From positions 2,108,001 through 2,172,000 of the forward strand of contig CANTUV010000051.1 in the NCBI GenBank assembly GCA_947685225.1: 64,000 nt of DNA. The letters are read 5' to 3'. Both the position numbers and the translations under genes were made by a program. Of the stretch, positions 12,177 through 24,182 are shown in pieces (position 1 is the stretch's first letter; each line of letters begins with the position of its first letter). Under the pieces are notes generated by a model that made no database searches, was not told the origin of the DNA, and saw only the letters and a list, made by a program, of their open reading frames with translations. The DNA comes from Garcia nutans (Eukaryota; Streptophyta; Magnoliopsida; Malpighiales; Euphorbiaceae).

Positions 12177-12389
12177 TAATTCATCTAAAATGCATATCAC
12201 AGAGTCACATGCCTACAGTACATTGACATTCATTGTCGATCTAAATTTATTCGTGTTTAAAAATATTTGTTACCATTAAAAATATTTTTCCACGTAGGGG
12301 CAAGGGTATATAAGGAGGTACCCGATGTAGCAGGTGACTAAAAAATAGCTAAATTTTTTGCTGACTTTTGAAATTAATTTCTTGCAAAA
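12177..12389. other. Short unassigned segment
   Basis: About 210 bp between SIRE-1 and the Tat-3 fragment. No ORF. It contains a 10-bp-arm inverted repeat AAAAATATTT...AAATATTTTT near 12258-12290. It may be host sequence or part of Tat-3. Confidence 0.3.
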
Positions 12390-12394
12390 ATTGA

Positions 12395-12650
12395 AATATT
12401 ATGGGTCCAGAACCTAAACTAGTCCAGGTCTAAAACACAAAACAAGATGTTATGGGTCTATAATCTAAACCAAGATATTGGGGGTCCATAACACAAACTA
12501 GTCCAGGTCCAGAACCCAATCCAAGATATTGCGAATCCAGAATCCAAACCAAAATATTTCAAGTCCAGAACCCAAACTAGTCCCAGTCCATAACCCAAAC
12601 AAACTCACGGGTCCAAAACCCAAAATAATTCACAGGTCTAGAACCCAAAC
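12395..12650 (+). repeat. Tandem repeats in the Tat-3 3' region
   Basis: Degenerate units of about 36-40 bp around GTCCAGAACCCAAACTAGTC with ACCAAGATATTG between them. The core GGGTCCAGAACCC is shared with the short remnant in Tat-2 (45690-45790) and is the reverse complement of words in Tat-1 array 1. Confidence 0.75.
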
Positions 12651-12800
12651 TAGGATGTTGCGGATTTACAATCCAATGTATCGAAACCACTCGGATTTGT
12701 TGAGGCATTTATGTTTCCTAAGATTAGCTAAAAGCTTATCAAGATAAATTGATTTTCACTCTCTGAATTAATTCAAGATCACTCAAGCAGAAGGCAAAAC

Positions 12801-14333
12801 TATAGACCCTTAATTTTGGCCTAGTATAGATTCAGTTCTAATTAAAAAGTGGTTGGATTAAATCTTGCTTCAATACAAAAGGTCCAAATTAAATTAGATT
12901 TAATTTTAAAAAACTTAAGTTAAAGTTTGGCCTAATATTAAAATTAAAATTGATCCGATTCTTAAAACACAAACCAACTCGGTTCGGTTTGGCATGCCAA
13001 ATTCAATATGAGCACAAGGCCATATCAATTTGGCCATCCCAAATCGATATTAGAACTTGCACATATCAAATTGGCTATGGTCAATTTAATATGAGCCATT
13101 AATTCAGTCCGAATTCATTCCTAATTGTGCTAAAACTTGAATAATCTTGAATAATGATTGAGGTTTTTGAAGAGGATTAAGATGATTAGCAAAGGGTCGC
13201 CCTAAATCCCTACCTATAACTAAAAGGCAATTAAACAATTTAAGGGGCAATAATAGGTAAGTGAGGGAGTCGGCCATAATTGACAGAGAGAAAATAAAGG
13301 AGAGAAAAAGCAAAGGAAAAAAAAAGGAGATAGTAACAAAGCAATCTAGGATTATTTAAACTCAACCAAGAAATCAATTGATCTAGGCTTTCCAACTATT
13401 CAAATCATAAGCTTGGTGCAATAAGTTCATCTTAGAGGAGTTAACAGTGCAGGTCTGATTTCACCAATTTATTCCACTTATATTTCTGTTGATCATCTTC
13501 ATCTCAAATTTTGAATTGGACACTGTTATTTTTAATTATAAACTTGATTTTGGAAATTTCATTTAACAAACCCTAACCTCAGTGTTTAGTTTGATCCAAA
13601 CCCTAAATACATCTTGAAACCCTAATTAAAACCCTAATTTCATCTTGAAACCCTAATTTGGAATGTTTGCATATCAAACCATAGATTTGGATGTCAAACT
13701 CCAAAACCCTAATTTTGCAATTTTAAAGGTGGAATCCTAATTTTGTTAATTCAGTCTTGATTTATTATTATGTGATGGATGATAAGTTTTGATTTCTTTG
13801 CTTATAATGGATGATTGAATTGTATTTATTTATTATTGTTTAGACTTTAAGGAAGCTATAAAAGGCATGTTTCCACCATTTGGTGGATATCCTATTTTAT
13901 TTATTTTTGTAGATATTTAGACATTGTAAGGGCATATTTTCGTCTTCGGATGCTTATTTTGTTTGGTTATTTGATTTATAACTTGGTGAATATTTATTTA
14001 TTATAATTGCTTATAGTATGAATGGTATTATAATAATGTAGGAATTTAATAATATATTAGACCTGAAAAGGAGGTCAGTTCCAGTAAACCAAGCGTTATG
14101 AGGATGTTAGGTCATTTTTATCTTCCTCGTACGTACCCAACTTTCTGAACCCAATAGGGGGTTGGAGATTCCTTAGGAATTAATTCATCCACTCGTTTTT
14201 ATCTCAGGGCCCGTCTGGGTGGAGACTGCAATTATTCGGGCTCAGGACAGTGTTCTCTATGACTCCAGGCTTAACAGTGTCGAAGTCGCAAGAACCATTC
14301 TATCGAGAGTGGAGACAAAAATCTTTGTTCACA
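12801..14333 (+). repeat. Tat-3 LTR
   Basis: 1.53-kb LTR. It holds an A/T-shifted version of the U3 hairpin array (about 12985-13100; arms such as CATATCAATTTGG against CCAAATCGATAT), telobox-like AAACCCTAA words at 13567-13660, and a decayed three-hairpin block near 13864-13955 in which the middle inner stem CCACC/GGTGG is intact. The next bases, TGATACTCCCGCACTG, weakly resemble the Tat primer-binding site. Confidence 0.7.
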
Positions 14334-16749
14334 ATGATACTCCCGCACTGCTTCGAGAATATATATTTTATTTTCTTATAAAATAATTATAGTCATTTAA
14401 TTAAACTAGAGCAACATTTAAATATATTACAATAGTTAAGAGTAAAATTAATGAGCAAATAAAACATGCAAGAAACAAAAATTGCATTAGAAAAATCACA
14501 AAATAATTACACAATTTATTTATTTATACACAATTAATAATATCTTATAGCAATTATGCTAATGCTATACATATTTGCACTCAATTAATAATATCTTATT
14601 CTTAATTCTTAATTTACTTTTTCTCCTCCTTTAAAAAATATTAATCACCTTTTATTTAATTTATAAAAAACTAAAATATCTATATTTTCAAAGTAATGGG
14701 AAGGCATTATTCTAGTATAAATTAAAATTGATGATAGAGACTAATATTAGAGGGCAAAATGATTACCGAGAAGCAAAATCATTATTCGTTTATAGTGATT
14801 TTGATTCTCTTTTAAATATTAGAATAAAATTAAATAAAGACTAATATTTTATGTTAAATATAAAATATTTTTATTATAGATATATATATATAAATATAAA
14901 ATGGGTAAAAGAATAGTAAAATTACTGTTTATCTGTAGTAATTTTGATTATCTTTTAAATATTACAATATATTATTTAGCAACTTTTAGTTAAAATCAAT
15001 ACTTGCATACAGAGTTACTTTTTTTTTTTTTTCAAAATTCAATGGAAATACAGCTCATAAGATAGAGTACATTTTTAGAATGTGAGAAGTACAAATTTTA
15101 AATTCTTGCATAATTTTTCGTAACAATATGAAGGCAAGTGTATTTTACTGTGTGCGACTGACGACAAAGGTGCGAATTAATAAAAATATATTTTTATTAT
15201 TTTTATGAAAAATAAATATATTAATTATTTAAAAAATTATTAACAAGACCATAATAATTTTTTATTATTTTTAGGAAATTATGAATAAATATATCACCAG
15301 GAAATTTAGTTTTAGAAAAACAGTTTCATTAGTATTATTTTTATATAAGGGTAATATTGTAATGTAGTATGAGCAATATAGTAAAATTATTATAATATTA
15401 ATTAGTTATTAGTTAATATGAGAAAAACTTAAAAATGAAATTTTTGCAATTATCAAGGTCCTAAGTAATAATATTTTCAGTTTATCAAACGAGTTGAGCT
15501 AATTGTTGTGAGTCAAAAAATAATTATTAACTAGCTACCTAACGGTTAAATCCGCTTGATTTTAAAGACAAATGGTAGTAATTTACGAAATAGAACCCTA
15601 TTAATGTTTTTTTTTTAATAATTTTTAAACTAAATATTTTTAAACAATGCGAAAATTTTGAGTTTTAAAATTTTCATGAATCTTGTATTATGAAATAAAA
15701 ACTTAATAATTGAAATATTAATTCAATAATTTTCTAATCATGCTAGAGTAATAAGTTAATAAACTTTTTTACTCGATATATGAAAGGTATTTTCTTATGA
15801 CGTCGAATTTTAAACATCAATAAAAATTTGATTAAAATAAAAAATAATAAAATAAATGTTAGGTAAATGGTGGTGTGGACAGATGATAAAAAGAGTTGTC
15901 GATCTGGGTCACAAAACAATAATAAGGCAGTATGATGAGTCGGCCCTGCTAGAAAACTGACGCGACTTCCATGCAATTGAAATAATACAAAACACACTAT
16001 CATTTGCCTAACCCCATCAAGACATAAAATGGTCGCAAATATGGACCCATTAAATACCGTGATAAAGATATGTCAATATACAACTTCAAGAATTGCTTAT
16101 TTTATTTTATATTATTGAATAATATATTATCATTAAGTATGACCATCCATACCGTATTTTTTAATAAATCACACTAACAAAAAAAACTCTAAATTATTTC
16201 ATATTTTCAATTTTACACATTATTGAATTTAATATTTTAGCGATAATTTTTTATTGAATGATATCAAAATATGAACTCTAGTGAAGAGAGCCTAATTGAC
16301 AAAAATAATTATATATTTTGAATATTCATATATTGAAAAAAAAGAGCATAAATGTAAATGTAAAATATATATCTATTTTTTACAATTGAATAACACTAAA
16401 TTTGAAAACCTTTTGGGTTGAATGAATTTTGTTAGATTACAAATTAGGTTTTAAATAAAATGAATTGGGAAACTTCTTCATCTTTATTCATGAGTGTGAG
16501 TGGATCGAATAAAGTCGTTACTTGATATGCAGATTGAAAGATTATGGTGGATCAGTTAACGGAAGAACTTATGTGAAGAGGACTAGCCTAGATTCTCAAC
16601 ATTTTGAATTTGATGATGGCAATCTATTTAGGCTAAATTCAAATAACCAAAATGTGGTCTTCTTAAGTGCATTTAAAAAGTCTAATGCAATTAATGCAAG
16701 GTTTTATAAAGGTAAAAAAAGAGTTGATCACGAAATCATATAAATGCAT
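14334..16749. other. AT-rich stretch of unknown origin
   Basis: 2.4 kb with no retroelement protein or LTR that I recognise. It contains a (TA) run at 14880-14892 and a T run at 15020-15032. A roughly 50-bp direct repeat at 14773-14821 and 14916-14965 has units that can each fold on themselves (AAAATTACT...AGTAATTTT in the second). Sequence at 15880-16050 is more complex and GC-richer. This could be original host DNA into which COP-F inserted. Confidence 0.4.
16522..16743 (+). CDS. Unrecognised 73-codon ORF next to the COP-F LTR
   Basis: Open frame of 73 codons ending six bases before the COP-F LTR end. The composition is plausible for protein (mixed polar residues, no low complexity), but I recognise no motif and see no promoter or splice context. 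It could be an exon remnant of a host gene or of an element interrupted by COP-F, or chance. Confidence 0.12.
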   Translation: MICRLKDYGGSVNGRTYVKRTSLDSQHFEFDDGNLFRLNSNNQNVVFLSAFKKSNAINARFYKGKKRVDHEII

Positions 16750-16921
16750 TGTTGTAAGAAATTTATTGCAGAAATCAACACATTTAATATTATTGAATTC
16801 ATCACATCTTTAAAAAAACCATTAAATTAGGGATACATATTGCTCAAAGACGATACAACCATTGTTGAATCTAAAAGCTCCTTTAGTATAAACTTTTAAT
16901 ATTTGACACCATTTTTCTCTC
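16750..16921 (-). repeat. COP-F 3' LTR, distal part
   Basis: Left part of the LTR split by SIRE-2. The outer end reads CTTACAACA on the minus strand, preceded by TTGATTTCTGCAATAAATTT, a common copia LTR ending. Bases 16917-16921 (ctctc) are the SIRE-2 target duplication. The flanking pentamer is tgcat (16745-16749). Confidence 0.65.
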
Positions 16922-17262
16922 TGTTGTCCCAAAGATGGCAACCAAAAAGAGGAGTGAATTAGTTGATTTGAAAAAGTGATGGCAAATTAAAAATTGAAAG
17001 CTAAATCAAAGCAAGACAAGGAGTAGAGAAGAATGAATACAAGAGAATTTATAGTGATTTGGATTATCTCAATCCTACACCCGCTTCCTTAACAACTTGT
17101 TAAGGCTCCACTAATCTTGGGATTTTGCAAGCTCAATTCTAACTTGGTATCTTCACAAGTTCACATTGAACTTTTACAAGGTTTGAGTATCTTCTTCACA
17201 ATCCTAAAAAGAGTTTTTCTAGGTTCACTTTAAAACATAAGTGTTTCCAAACTCACACTTAA
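16922..17262 (-). repeat. SIRE-2 3' LTR, distal part
   Basis: Last 341 bp of the 3' LTR, ending GGGACAACA on the minus strand. It matches 56674-57030 in the 5' LTR. Bases 17258-17262 (cttaa) are the target duplication of the solo LTR, and the LTR resumes at 28153. Confidence 0.85.
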
Positions 17263-18125
17263 TGTAACACCCTTATACCTGATATATGTATAATACATAC
17301 ACCCGATATATATAAAATATGTGTATAAGGTATAAAAATACCACGGCCCGATAAAATCAAAATTTTCGACTTTCAAATTTAAAACCTTAAATACATAAAA
17401 ATGTAATTTTAAATGACCAATCAAATATTTATTAGAAATTATAGGTTCTAAAATAAGTATTTTCCATAAAAATCTCTGAAAAAAATTCTCCAAAGTTCTA
17501 TCTGTAATTTAAACATCCCAAAATTACAACAAACCTCAACCTGCAAAAAGGAAAAACACTCCCAAAATAAACCAATCATATATTTCACCCACACTCCTCA
17601 ATTTCTATAAGTCATTTAAACGTATATATATTTATGTTAACACACATGAAAAACCCTACATTACACAGTTTATCCAAATATTCTTTATAATTTATAATTT
17701 ATTATCCAAAAATATAATTATAAAATACATCATAATAAATTATACTATAAAATAATATATATATGCATGATGGCAAATGTAACACCCCCATACTCTATAT
17801 AAGTACAATACATATACCTTGTATACATGCAGTACGTATATAAAGTATAAGAATGTCACTTTTTATTTCAGATTAAAAACCTTTACTCTAGTTCCAAACA
17901 TTAATACATTTTATTTAAAGAACATTTACAAAATCTTTGTACTTTCGATGATCTTATAAATATATAATGATCTTGTCTTTACCAAAAATTCATTTATACA
18001 TATGAATACATTTTTATCAAAATACAATATAATTAAATTGTACATGTATGCACCACCTTCTAGTTGTTCTCGAAATACTCTTACCCTTCCCGAGGCATAA
18101 CGATTTGACTTCAGATCAACCACCT

Positions 18126-18171
18126 ACTCACCTGCGCGATTTACACAACCGCGCTAAGCTCGAAAGCTTAG
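18126..18171 (-). other. Paired hairpins next to a splice-donor-like site in the LARD-D 3' LTR
   Basis: On the minus strand CTAAGCT-TTCG-AGCTTAG (7-bp stem) is followed directly by an 8-bp stem with one G-T wobble (GCGCGGTT, loop GTGTA, AATCGCGC, at 18134-18154) and then CAGGTGAGT, a perfect plant 5' splice consensus. Identical at 24532-24577; a diverged version lies in the solo LTR at 27262-27288. Confidence 0.55.
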
Positions 18172-20235
18172 TAGTACAAATAAATATTATAAACATACCA
18201 TACAGAAAATCATACTCATATATTAACTTCATGTATCATTAATTTCTTATCATGTTTTTCCCATTTCAATTACACTTTTCATATATTTCTACTAATCTCA
18301 TAATTATATGCATATACACATATATTATTAACACAAACCACAATTCCATAAGAACATTCATAAAATAATACTCGCAATGTCCACATCCATATACATATTA
18401 CATGTCATATTGTACTTTCAGAATCTCATCTTTCAGCATAGCTTTTCAGGCCATATTTCTTTTCAATAATTTACTTATGTATTGTAATCATATCATACTT
18501 CATAACATTACATGTCATTATATAATTCAATTAATTCATCATTTATGATTCACATTGAAACAAAGACAAGCATGGGCCTAAAAGACACTAATAGGTCATT
18601 CCACTTTCAGAGTTAATGTTTTGGTTTAATTATCACATTTATCATTATCATTATCCCAACTAGGCTTCAAGGATTAGGCTCAACCAAGCTTCAAGGGGAA
18701 CAAAGCATGCTAAGTATCAACCCAACTTAGCTTCAAGAACCAAACCCAACCTAGCTTCAAGGGTTGTAACATCTCAACTAGGCTTCAAGGATTAGACCCA
18801 ACCAAGCTTCAAGGGGAGTTAAGCATGCTAAACTTCAACCCAACTTGGCTTCAAGGATCAAATCCAACCTAGCTTCAAGAGATTGTTACCATTAGGCATG
18901 CCACCAACAACAAAACTCTGAAAATGGAATAACATATTAGACACACAATTCATTCATTATTTCATTATCAATTTCATTCTCATTTTCTCATCATCATTTA
19001 GGCAATCATGCCTCAATTATCTCATTTGCATCATTATAGCCAACAACAATGGCTTCACATCTCATCAATAGAATATACATAACCAATTGCATTGGACATA
19101 TATTTTAAATTCATCATCATCTAGGCAAACATGCCCCACTTCTTTCATTTGAATCATTATAGCCAACCACAATGGCATCACATCTCATCATATCACAATT
19201 CACATTGAAGCAATTCATCATTAAAGTATTCATCATAACCAATTGTATTGCACATATATTTTGAATGATCATCATATATTTCACATTATACAATTCATAG
19301 CATTAATCAAATGTATCAACAATATAATAGATTACTTAACACATTTACAACCAAATGTGTTAAGTCTCAAAATCATGTAAATGTATGCAAGCATGTAAGT
19401 TTGTACTTACCTCAAGAACAACTCACACCAATCTATACACTTCCTCTTCCAAGAATTCTTCACTATATGGATTAGGGAAACTCAACCTCTTCACAACCTA
19501 ATCCAAAAGGAATAATACACACTTATTTACAAATACACATAAATTTCAATACAATTATTCACCTATTAGTCTCATACTAGACTCATAGATCACAAATTAC
19601 AAACCAAGACCATTATCTAAGTCCCCACGGTCGTGGCCTCACAACCCCACAGCCGTGGGTTAGCAAACGAATCTGCCCACTTTTCTCTAAACCCCCACAG
19701 TCGTGTCCCTCACTTGCCACGACTATGGCACTCATTTGCCACGACCGTGGCATCCATTTTGCCTCTGTTTCAGACCAAGCTCATGTATTCTGTGTTTTTA
19801 ACTTCAATAAACACAAACATATAGAAAATCCAAGATAATAATTGATCAAACTCATAACATACATCAATTACCAATTAATTTAACACTTATGTAACTTCAA
19901 CATATCATAATAATAATCATTATATACATCATCCATATATCAATTATTCAATTCCCCAACTCATTTATATTAAACCCTTACTAAATAATTTCAACAATCC
20001 ATCATCATCCTCACAAATAACCATTTTATCATCATCTAAATACCAATTCAACATATCTATATACTTCAATCTTTCATTATCATCATCTTCACACACTAAC
20101 CATATCAAATATAAACACAATCAATAGAAATCAACACAAAGAAATGAACACTTACTTGAATTCTTTGCCAAATCTTTAATATCCACCTTCAATTCTCTTA
20201 AAGCCCTTAAGAATTTGATGTGTATGCCAACAAAA

Positions 20236-20240
20236 TCACA

Positions 20241-20271
<31 letters not shown>

Positions 20272-20431
20272 CAAGAAGAAGAAGAAGAAGAAAGAAAGAA
20301 AGAAAGAAGATCTTTTCTTCCTTTTTCACTCTTATCTTATATATATATATATATATACTTGAATCCCTTAAAAATTCTCCACCACACACTTGTCATTCCC
20401 TTTGACTTCTTTTTCTTCTTTTTCTCTTGTA

Positions 20432-20482
<51 letters not shown>
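20236..20482. repeat. Microsatellite cluster in the LARD-D 3' LTR
   Basis: (CT)n about 20240-20268, (AAG)n about 20275-20291, (TA)n 20338-20357 and (ATT)n about 20431-20482 (around 17 units). The counterpart in the 5' LTR is 26650-26932. On the minus strand the (TA)n lies just upstream of the purine-rich runs and may act as the TATA region. The Leu/Ser/Tyr-rich ORFs here are artefacts. Confidence 0.9.
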
Positions 20483-20707
20483 AATTACTTTTCCTACACC
20501 AATATATACACCATGTATATGTGATGTATATGTTGCTATATGTATATCTCTTATATATTGTATTTATATTTCCCATATTTTTCAAATACCATTTATACAT
20601 ATCATCCTTCATATATATCTATCTCTTATAATATTTTCTTTACATATTTTACCAACATATCTTCTCACAACTACTATTCCAATGTACACCAAAATCGGGG
20701 TATTACA

Positions 20708-20730
20708 ATTCTCTCCCCCTTAAATAATTT
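20708..20730 (-). other. LARD-D polypurine tract
   Basis: On the minus strand ATTTAAGGGGGAGAGAAT runs into the 3' LTR start at 20707. Preceded by GACGAAATT, as in Tekay chromoviruses. Confidence 0.8.
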
Positions 20731-23700
20731 CGTCCTCGAAATTATCCAGTACAGTAACAATCCATTCTTAACAAAATACAATCTTAACTTTCATATGAAG
20801 TTAATTATATTATTAAGTTATTATGTCATCAGATCACATAACTTCTACTCTCCCCCTTAGAGTCAATCATCTTCTCTAAATTTCATAACTCATCATTATA
20901 TATATTTATATATCTTATTATTTTCTTAACCAAACATTCAAAATAACTCATTACATTCCCAATTAATTTATCTTTATACAAGAATCAGATCATCTTATAA
21001 TATACTTATACTTCGTCCAATTATTACATTCAGGATATTTTATCACTTCATCTCTTTATAAATACTCTCTTAACTTTAACCTTAAAAATCATTGATTTAT
21101 ATCTTAATATTGATTATCCCATCATTACAATCACTTTCAGAATAGATATTTATCAAACCTTAATTGATAACAATATCCTTATTCTTCATACACTTAATTC
21201 CTTCTTTAGCATGCTTCTCACTTAACATAAATATTAGTGTAATGCCTTTAAACTTACTTTACAGGTAATCAACCTTTTCCCTTTTATCATCATTTACAAC
21301 TGATATAGCTCAATTCATTCATGTCCATTCATATATCAGAATATTACATCATATACATTATCACTTATATCTTATACTCTTTATACAACTATACATATTA
21401 AATCTCAATAATAATTCGCAACCTTAGCGAAATCTAGATCAATTGATCTATCTGTTACAATATACTAACGTCTCAATCTTATTTGATTCAAACCAACAAT
21501 TAACTTATTTAAACTTATCATTAAATTCCATTAGGTCAAACTTATATTTAAATTCTAATTTCTTCGAACCATTGTTTTCAACTTTTTGAAATTATGATTA
21601 TTAATAACAAATCACTTCAAATTATCTTTCAATATACATATAGTTTATTTTCTATTATCTTAGTACAATTTTCACAAAATTCTTATGATTTTCTCATACT
21701 ATATTTATTACCCATAATTCATTCACTTAAATATTATTTCCATCAACTTATTCACTTTATACCATAAACATATTCAGTATAACTTTCAATCACATTTTGT
21801 AATTTCTCCCATTTAACATCTCCTCACATTTCATACCATTACTATTTTTACAATAATTACCTTTCTATCATGTTATCCATAACTCAAAACATTTTCACAG
21901 TTCTCTTTTCTTCCATACTTTCTATAATTATAAACAAATTTCTAACATAAAATGATAAAGTACAACTTTACCCATCATAACTCTTAACTATGTTTCTAGA
22001 AACATAATTGTCAATCTCATCAAAACTATACTACAGTCATGTTATCTCAGGCTCAAATATGCAGATAACAAAATTAACCGGCCAAATATACTAAACAAAT
22101 CATATGGCCATAGGAGACTAATGGTCACGCCTGTGGCTTATAAATCAATACTGCCCCTCTATTATTCTGCTTCCAACCCTTCCAATTACAATGCTAAGTT
22201 TGTATCGCAAGGATTACATATTCATTTTCTAAACTTTTGCTACACCAAGAGTTAACACACTACAACTTCGTGTCAAAAATAATTTGCTCTTGATCATTTG
22301 ATCATCATTAGCCTAGCTCATGTTCAACAATATTATCTTTAATATTTCTTATGCACAACATTCAATCATATGCAAATTTTACACAACTTCCATTTATTAC
22401 TCCATTTCTAATCTATTTCTTATATAATTTTTTTTTCATACATTATACTTCCCCTTTTTTTTCCTTACAATCTTTTATTGTACTCATATACATAGAACAT
22501 TTCCACATGTAAATACTTTGGGACTCAAAATATTATATGATCATCAAGTTCAGTGATTACCATAACAATTTCACCGTCCAGTATTACTCGAGTCCATTCT
22601 CACTCTCAATTTCATCACATAGTCTAGCTCTGCACAGGTCAGGACCTAATCTCTCTTAGGTTCATTAATACATGCAATATCATTCTCAATACCACTAGAC
22701 CAGTAGTTATACCACCTACACATTCATAGGTCACATTCATAATGTGACTTACTTTCCACATTTCTTACATAATACAATTACATTCATATCGAAAAACTCA
22801 TCTCACATATCCTATACATGTATACACATAATCATGCAATTTTATTTAATTTCTCTTTTGCATACAATCTATACAAATTTAATGTTTATTACTTTTCTTA
22901 GAACATTATCATTCTCATTCTTTTAACATGACTTAAATTATTCATCAACACAACAAATATATACATTCTAACCATAATAACACTTCACATACATCCTAGT
23001 CACATTTCTAATGTGACATCTCTCTCACATTTGTTTTTAAAAGCATTTAGTATACCCTTCATATCCATTTTCATCATTTCCAGTCAAATTACTTAAAGTA
23101 ACTCATTTTCACTTGCTTATTCATTTTCCCTTTATTACAAAACAAATTTTCATATTATCAATCACATTACCCAATTCATAGTACTTTCTTATGCAATAAT
23201 ATTCATTCAAATTAGCTCATATGCTTAATATACATTAAACTATCGATATCTAAATAATCCTCATTAGAATTCCATTAAAACTCTAACTCTCAACTTACTA
23301 CTTTACCTAAACTTCAATTTACAAATCTCATTTTCTTAATATTAACTTTAAAAGCATTATATATATATATATACCATAATGTAACATCAAAACATATCAT
23401 TTTCACAATTATTAAAGCTCATTTCAAAAATTCAACTTTCACATATTACCACCATTAATATAAGCTTTATTAACATTTAAACATTTTACATTTCTAATAT
23501 TAAAATCACAATGTTTGTATCAAAACAACAATGCAAACAACACCATTATATCTCCTTACTTTAACCAACACCATCCCTTTTTAAAAACCTAAACTTTACG
23601 TACCCAAAACCTTAAATTGTCACACTTTGTCTATACCAATCAACTCACTCAATATTCCACCGTACTTTCTTCAATTTAATAACATATCTATCCATTTTAA

Positions 23701-24157
23701 CATTCAAACAATATTTCCTCTCTCTAGCAATCCAAACATAAGCTTTATTAGAAAGAGATCCAAACTTTAGAGAAATGAGTAATTACTTAAATCTTTATTT
23801 TTTTTAAACTCATTTTCAACATTATTCTCCTATTCATTTCTTTATGACCTTTTTCACAAGCACACTTCCATAATTAAAAATTTCAAAATTTACTTTACTT
23901 AAGTAAACTTCAATTCTTTAATTTATCAATTATACTTGTACAAATTTTCCTATATCATTTCTTTCTCTAGCTTTACTTTCATGTAAAACCTCATTCACAC
24001 ACTATCATCCATCTCATATAATTCAGATATACTACAAATCACATAATGCCACATCCGAGACCAACCTAGGTGTTAATGCATATACATGTATCACAAATTT
24101 CACTTTTCAAAAATTTTCCTCTTTTCTTTTTAAATCTACTTAGGCCAAGAATCTCAA
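20731..24157 (-). other. LARD-D interior, non-coding and strongly strand-asymmetric
   Basis: 3.4 kb with no credible ORF; the longest frames are short and rich in low-complexity residues. The plus strand is strikingly poor in G: sample 60-base lines at 21121 and 22861 have about two or three G against about eleven C. The transcript from the minus strand would therefore be C-poor. Short motifs such as ACATTCATAATGTGAC and ACATTTCTAATGTGAC (22730-23010) recur. No gag or pol remnant was recognised. Confidence 0.75.
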
Positions 24158-24175
24158 ACATAAGCTCTTATACCA
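24158..24175 (-). other. LARD-D primer-binding site (tRNA-Met type)
   Basis: On the minus strand TGGTATAAGAGCTTATGT, a few bases inside the 5' LTR. It resembles the initiator-Met complement TGGTATCAGAGC with a C-to-A change at position 7, followed by GTTTGAG as in Tekay elements. Confidence 0.75.
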
Positions 24176-24182
24176 AAATAAT

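Larger units (their letters stand above)
12390..14333 (+). mobile_element. Tat-3: 3' end and LTR of a diverged Tat/Ogre relative
   Basis: Plus-strand fragment consisting of a repeat-rich 3' region (12390-12785), a decayed polypurine tract (AAGCAGAAGGCAAAAC ending at 12800) and an LTR at 12801-14333. The LTR start TATAGACCCTTAATTTTGG and its end GTTCACA correspond to the Tat-1 and Tat-2 LTR ends. No matching second LTR or TSD is found, so it is a truncated or rearranged copy. Confidence 0.7.
17778..20707 (-). repeat. LARD-D 3' LTR
   Basis: 2.93 kb. Order from left: hairpin pair (18126-18171), two copies of a roughly 118-bp direct repeat around CAACTAGGCTTCAAGGATTA (18657-18890), CCACGACCGTGG inverted words (19623-19752), (CT)n, (AAG)n, (TA)n and (ATT)n microsatellites (20236-20482). 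It is almost identical to 24183-27154 apart from scattered substitutions and microsatellite length, so it is one of the younger insertions. Confidence 0.9.

Noticed and set aside
15743..16003. 86-residue minus-strand ORF in the unassigned stretch
   Set aside because: Hydrophobic AT-driven composition, no recognisable motif and no supporting context.
20215..20631. 138-residue ORF rich in Ser/Leu and Tyr
   Set aside because: It is read through (CT)n, (AAG)n, (TA)n and (ATT)n microsatellites in the LARD-D LTR; the ORFs at 26627-27003 are the same artefact.
20731..24157. Hidden gag-pol in LARD-D
   Set aside because: I read both strands for RT, integrase, protease and chromodomain motifs and recognised none. 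A profile search could still find a highly decayed remnant.
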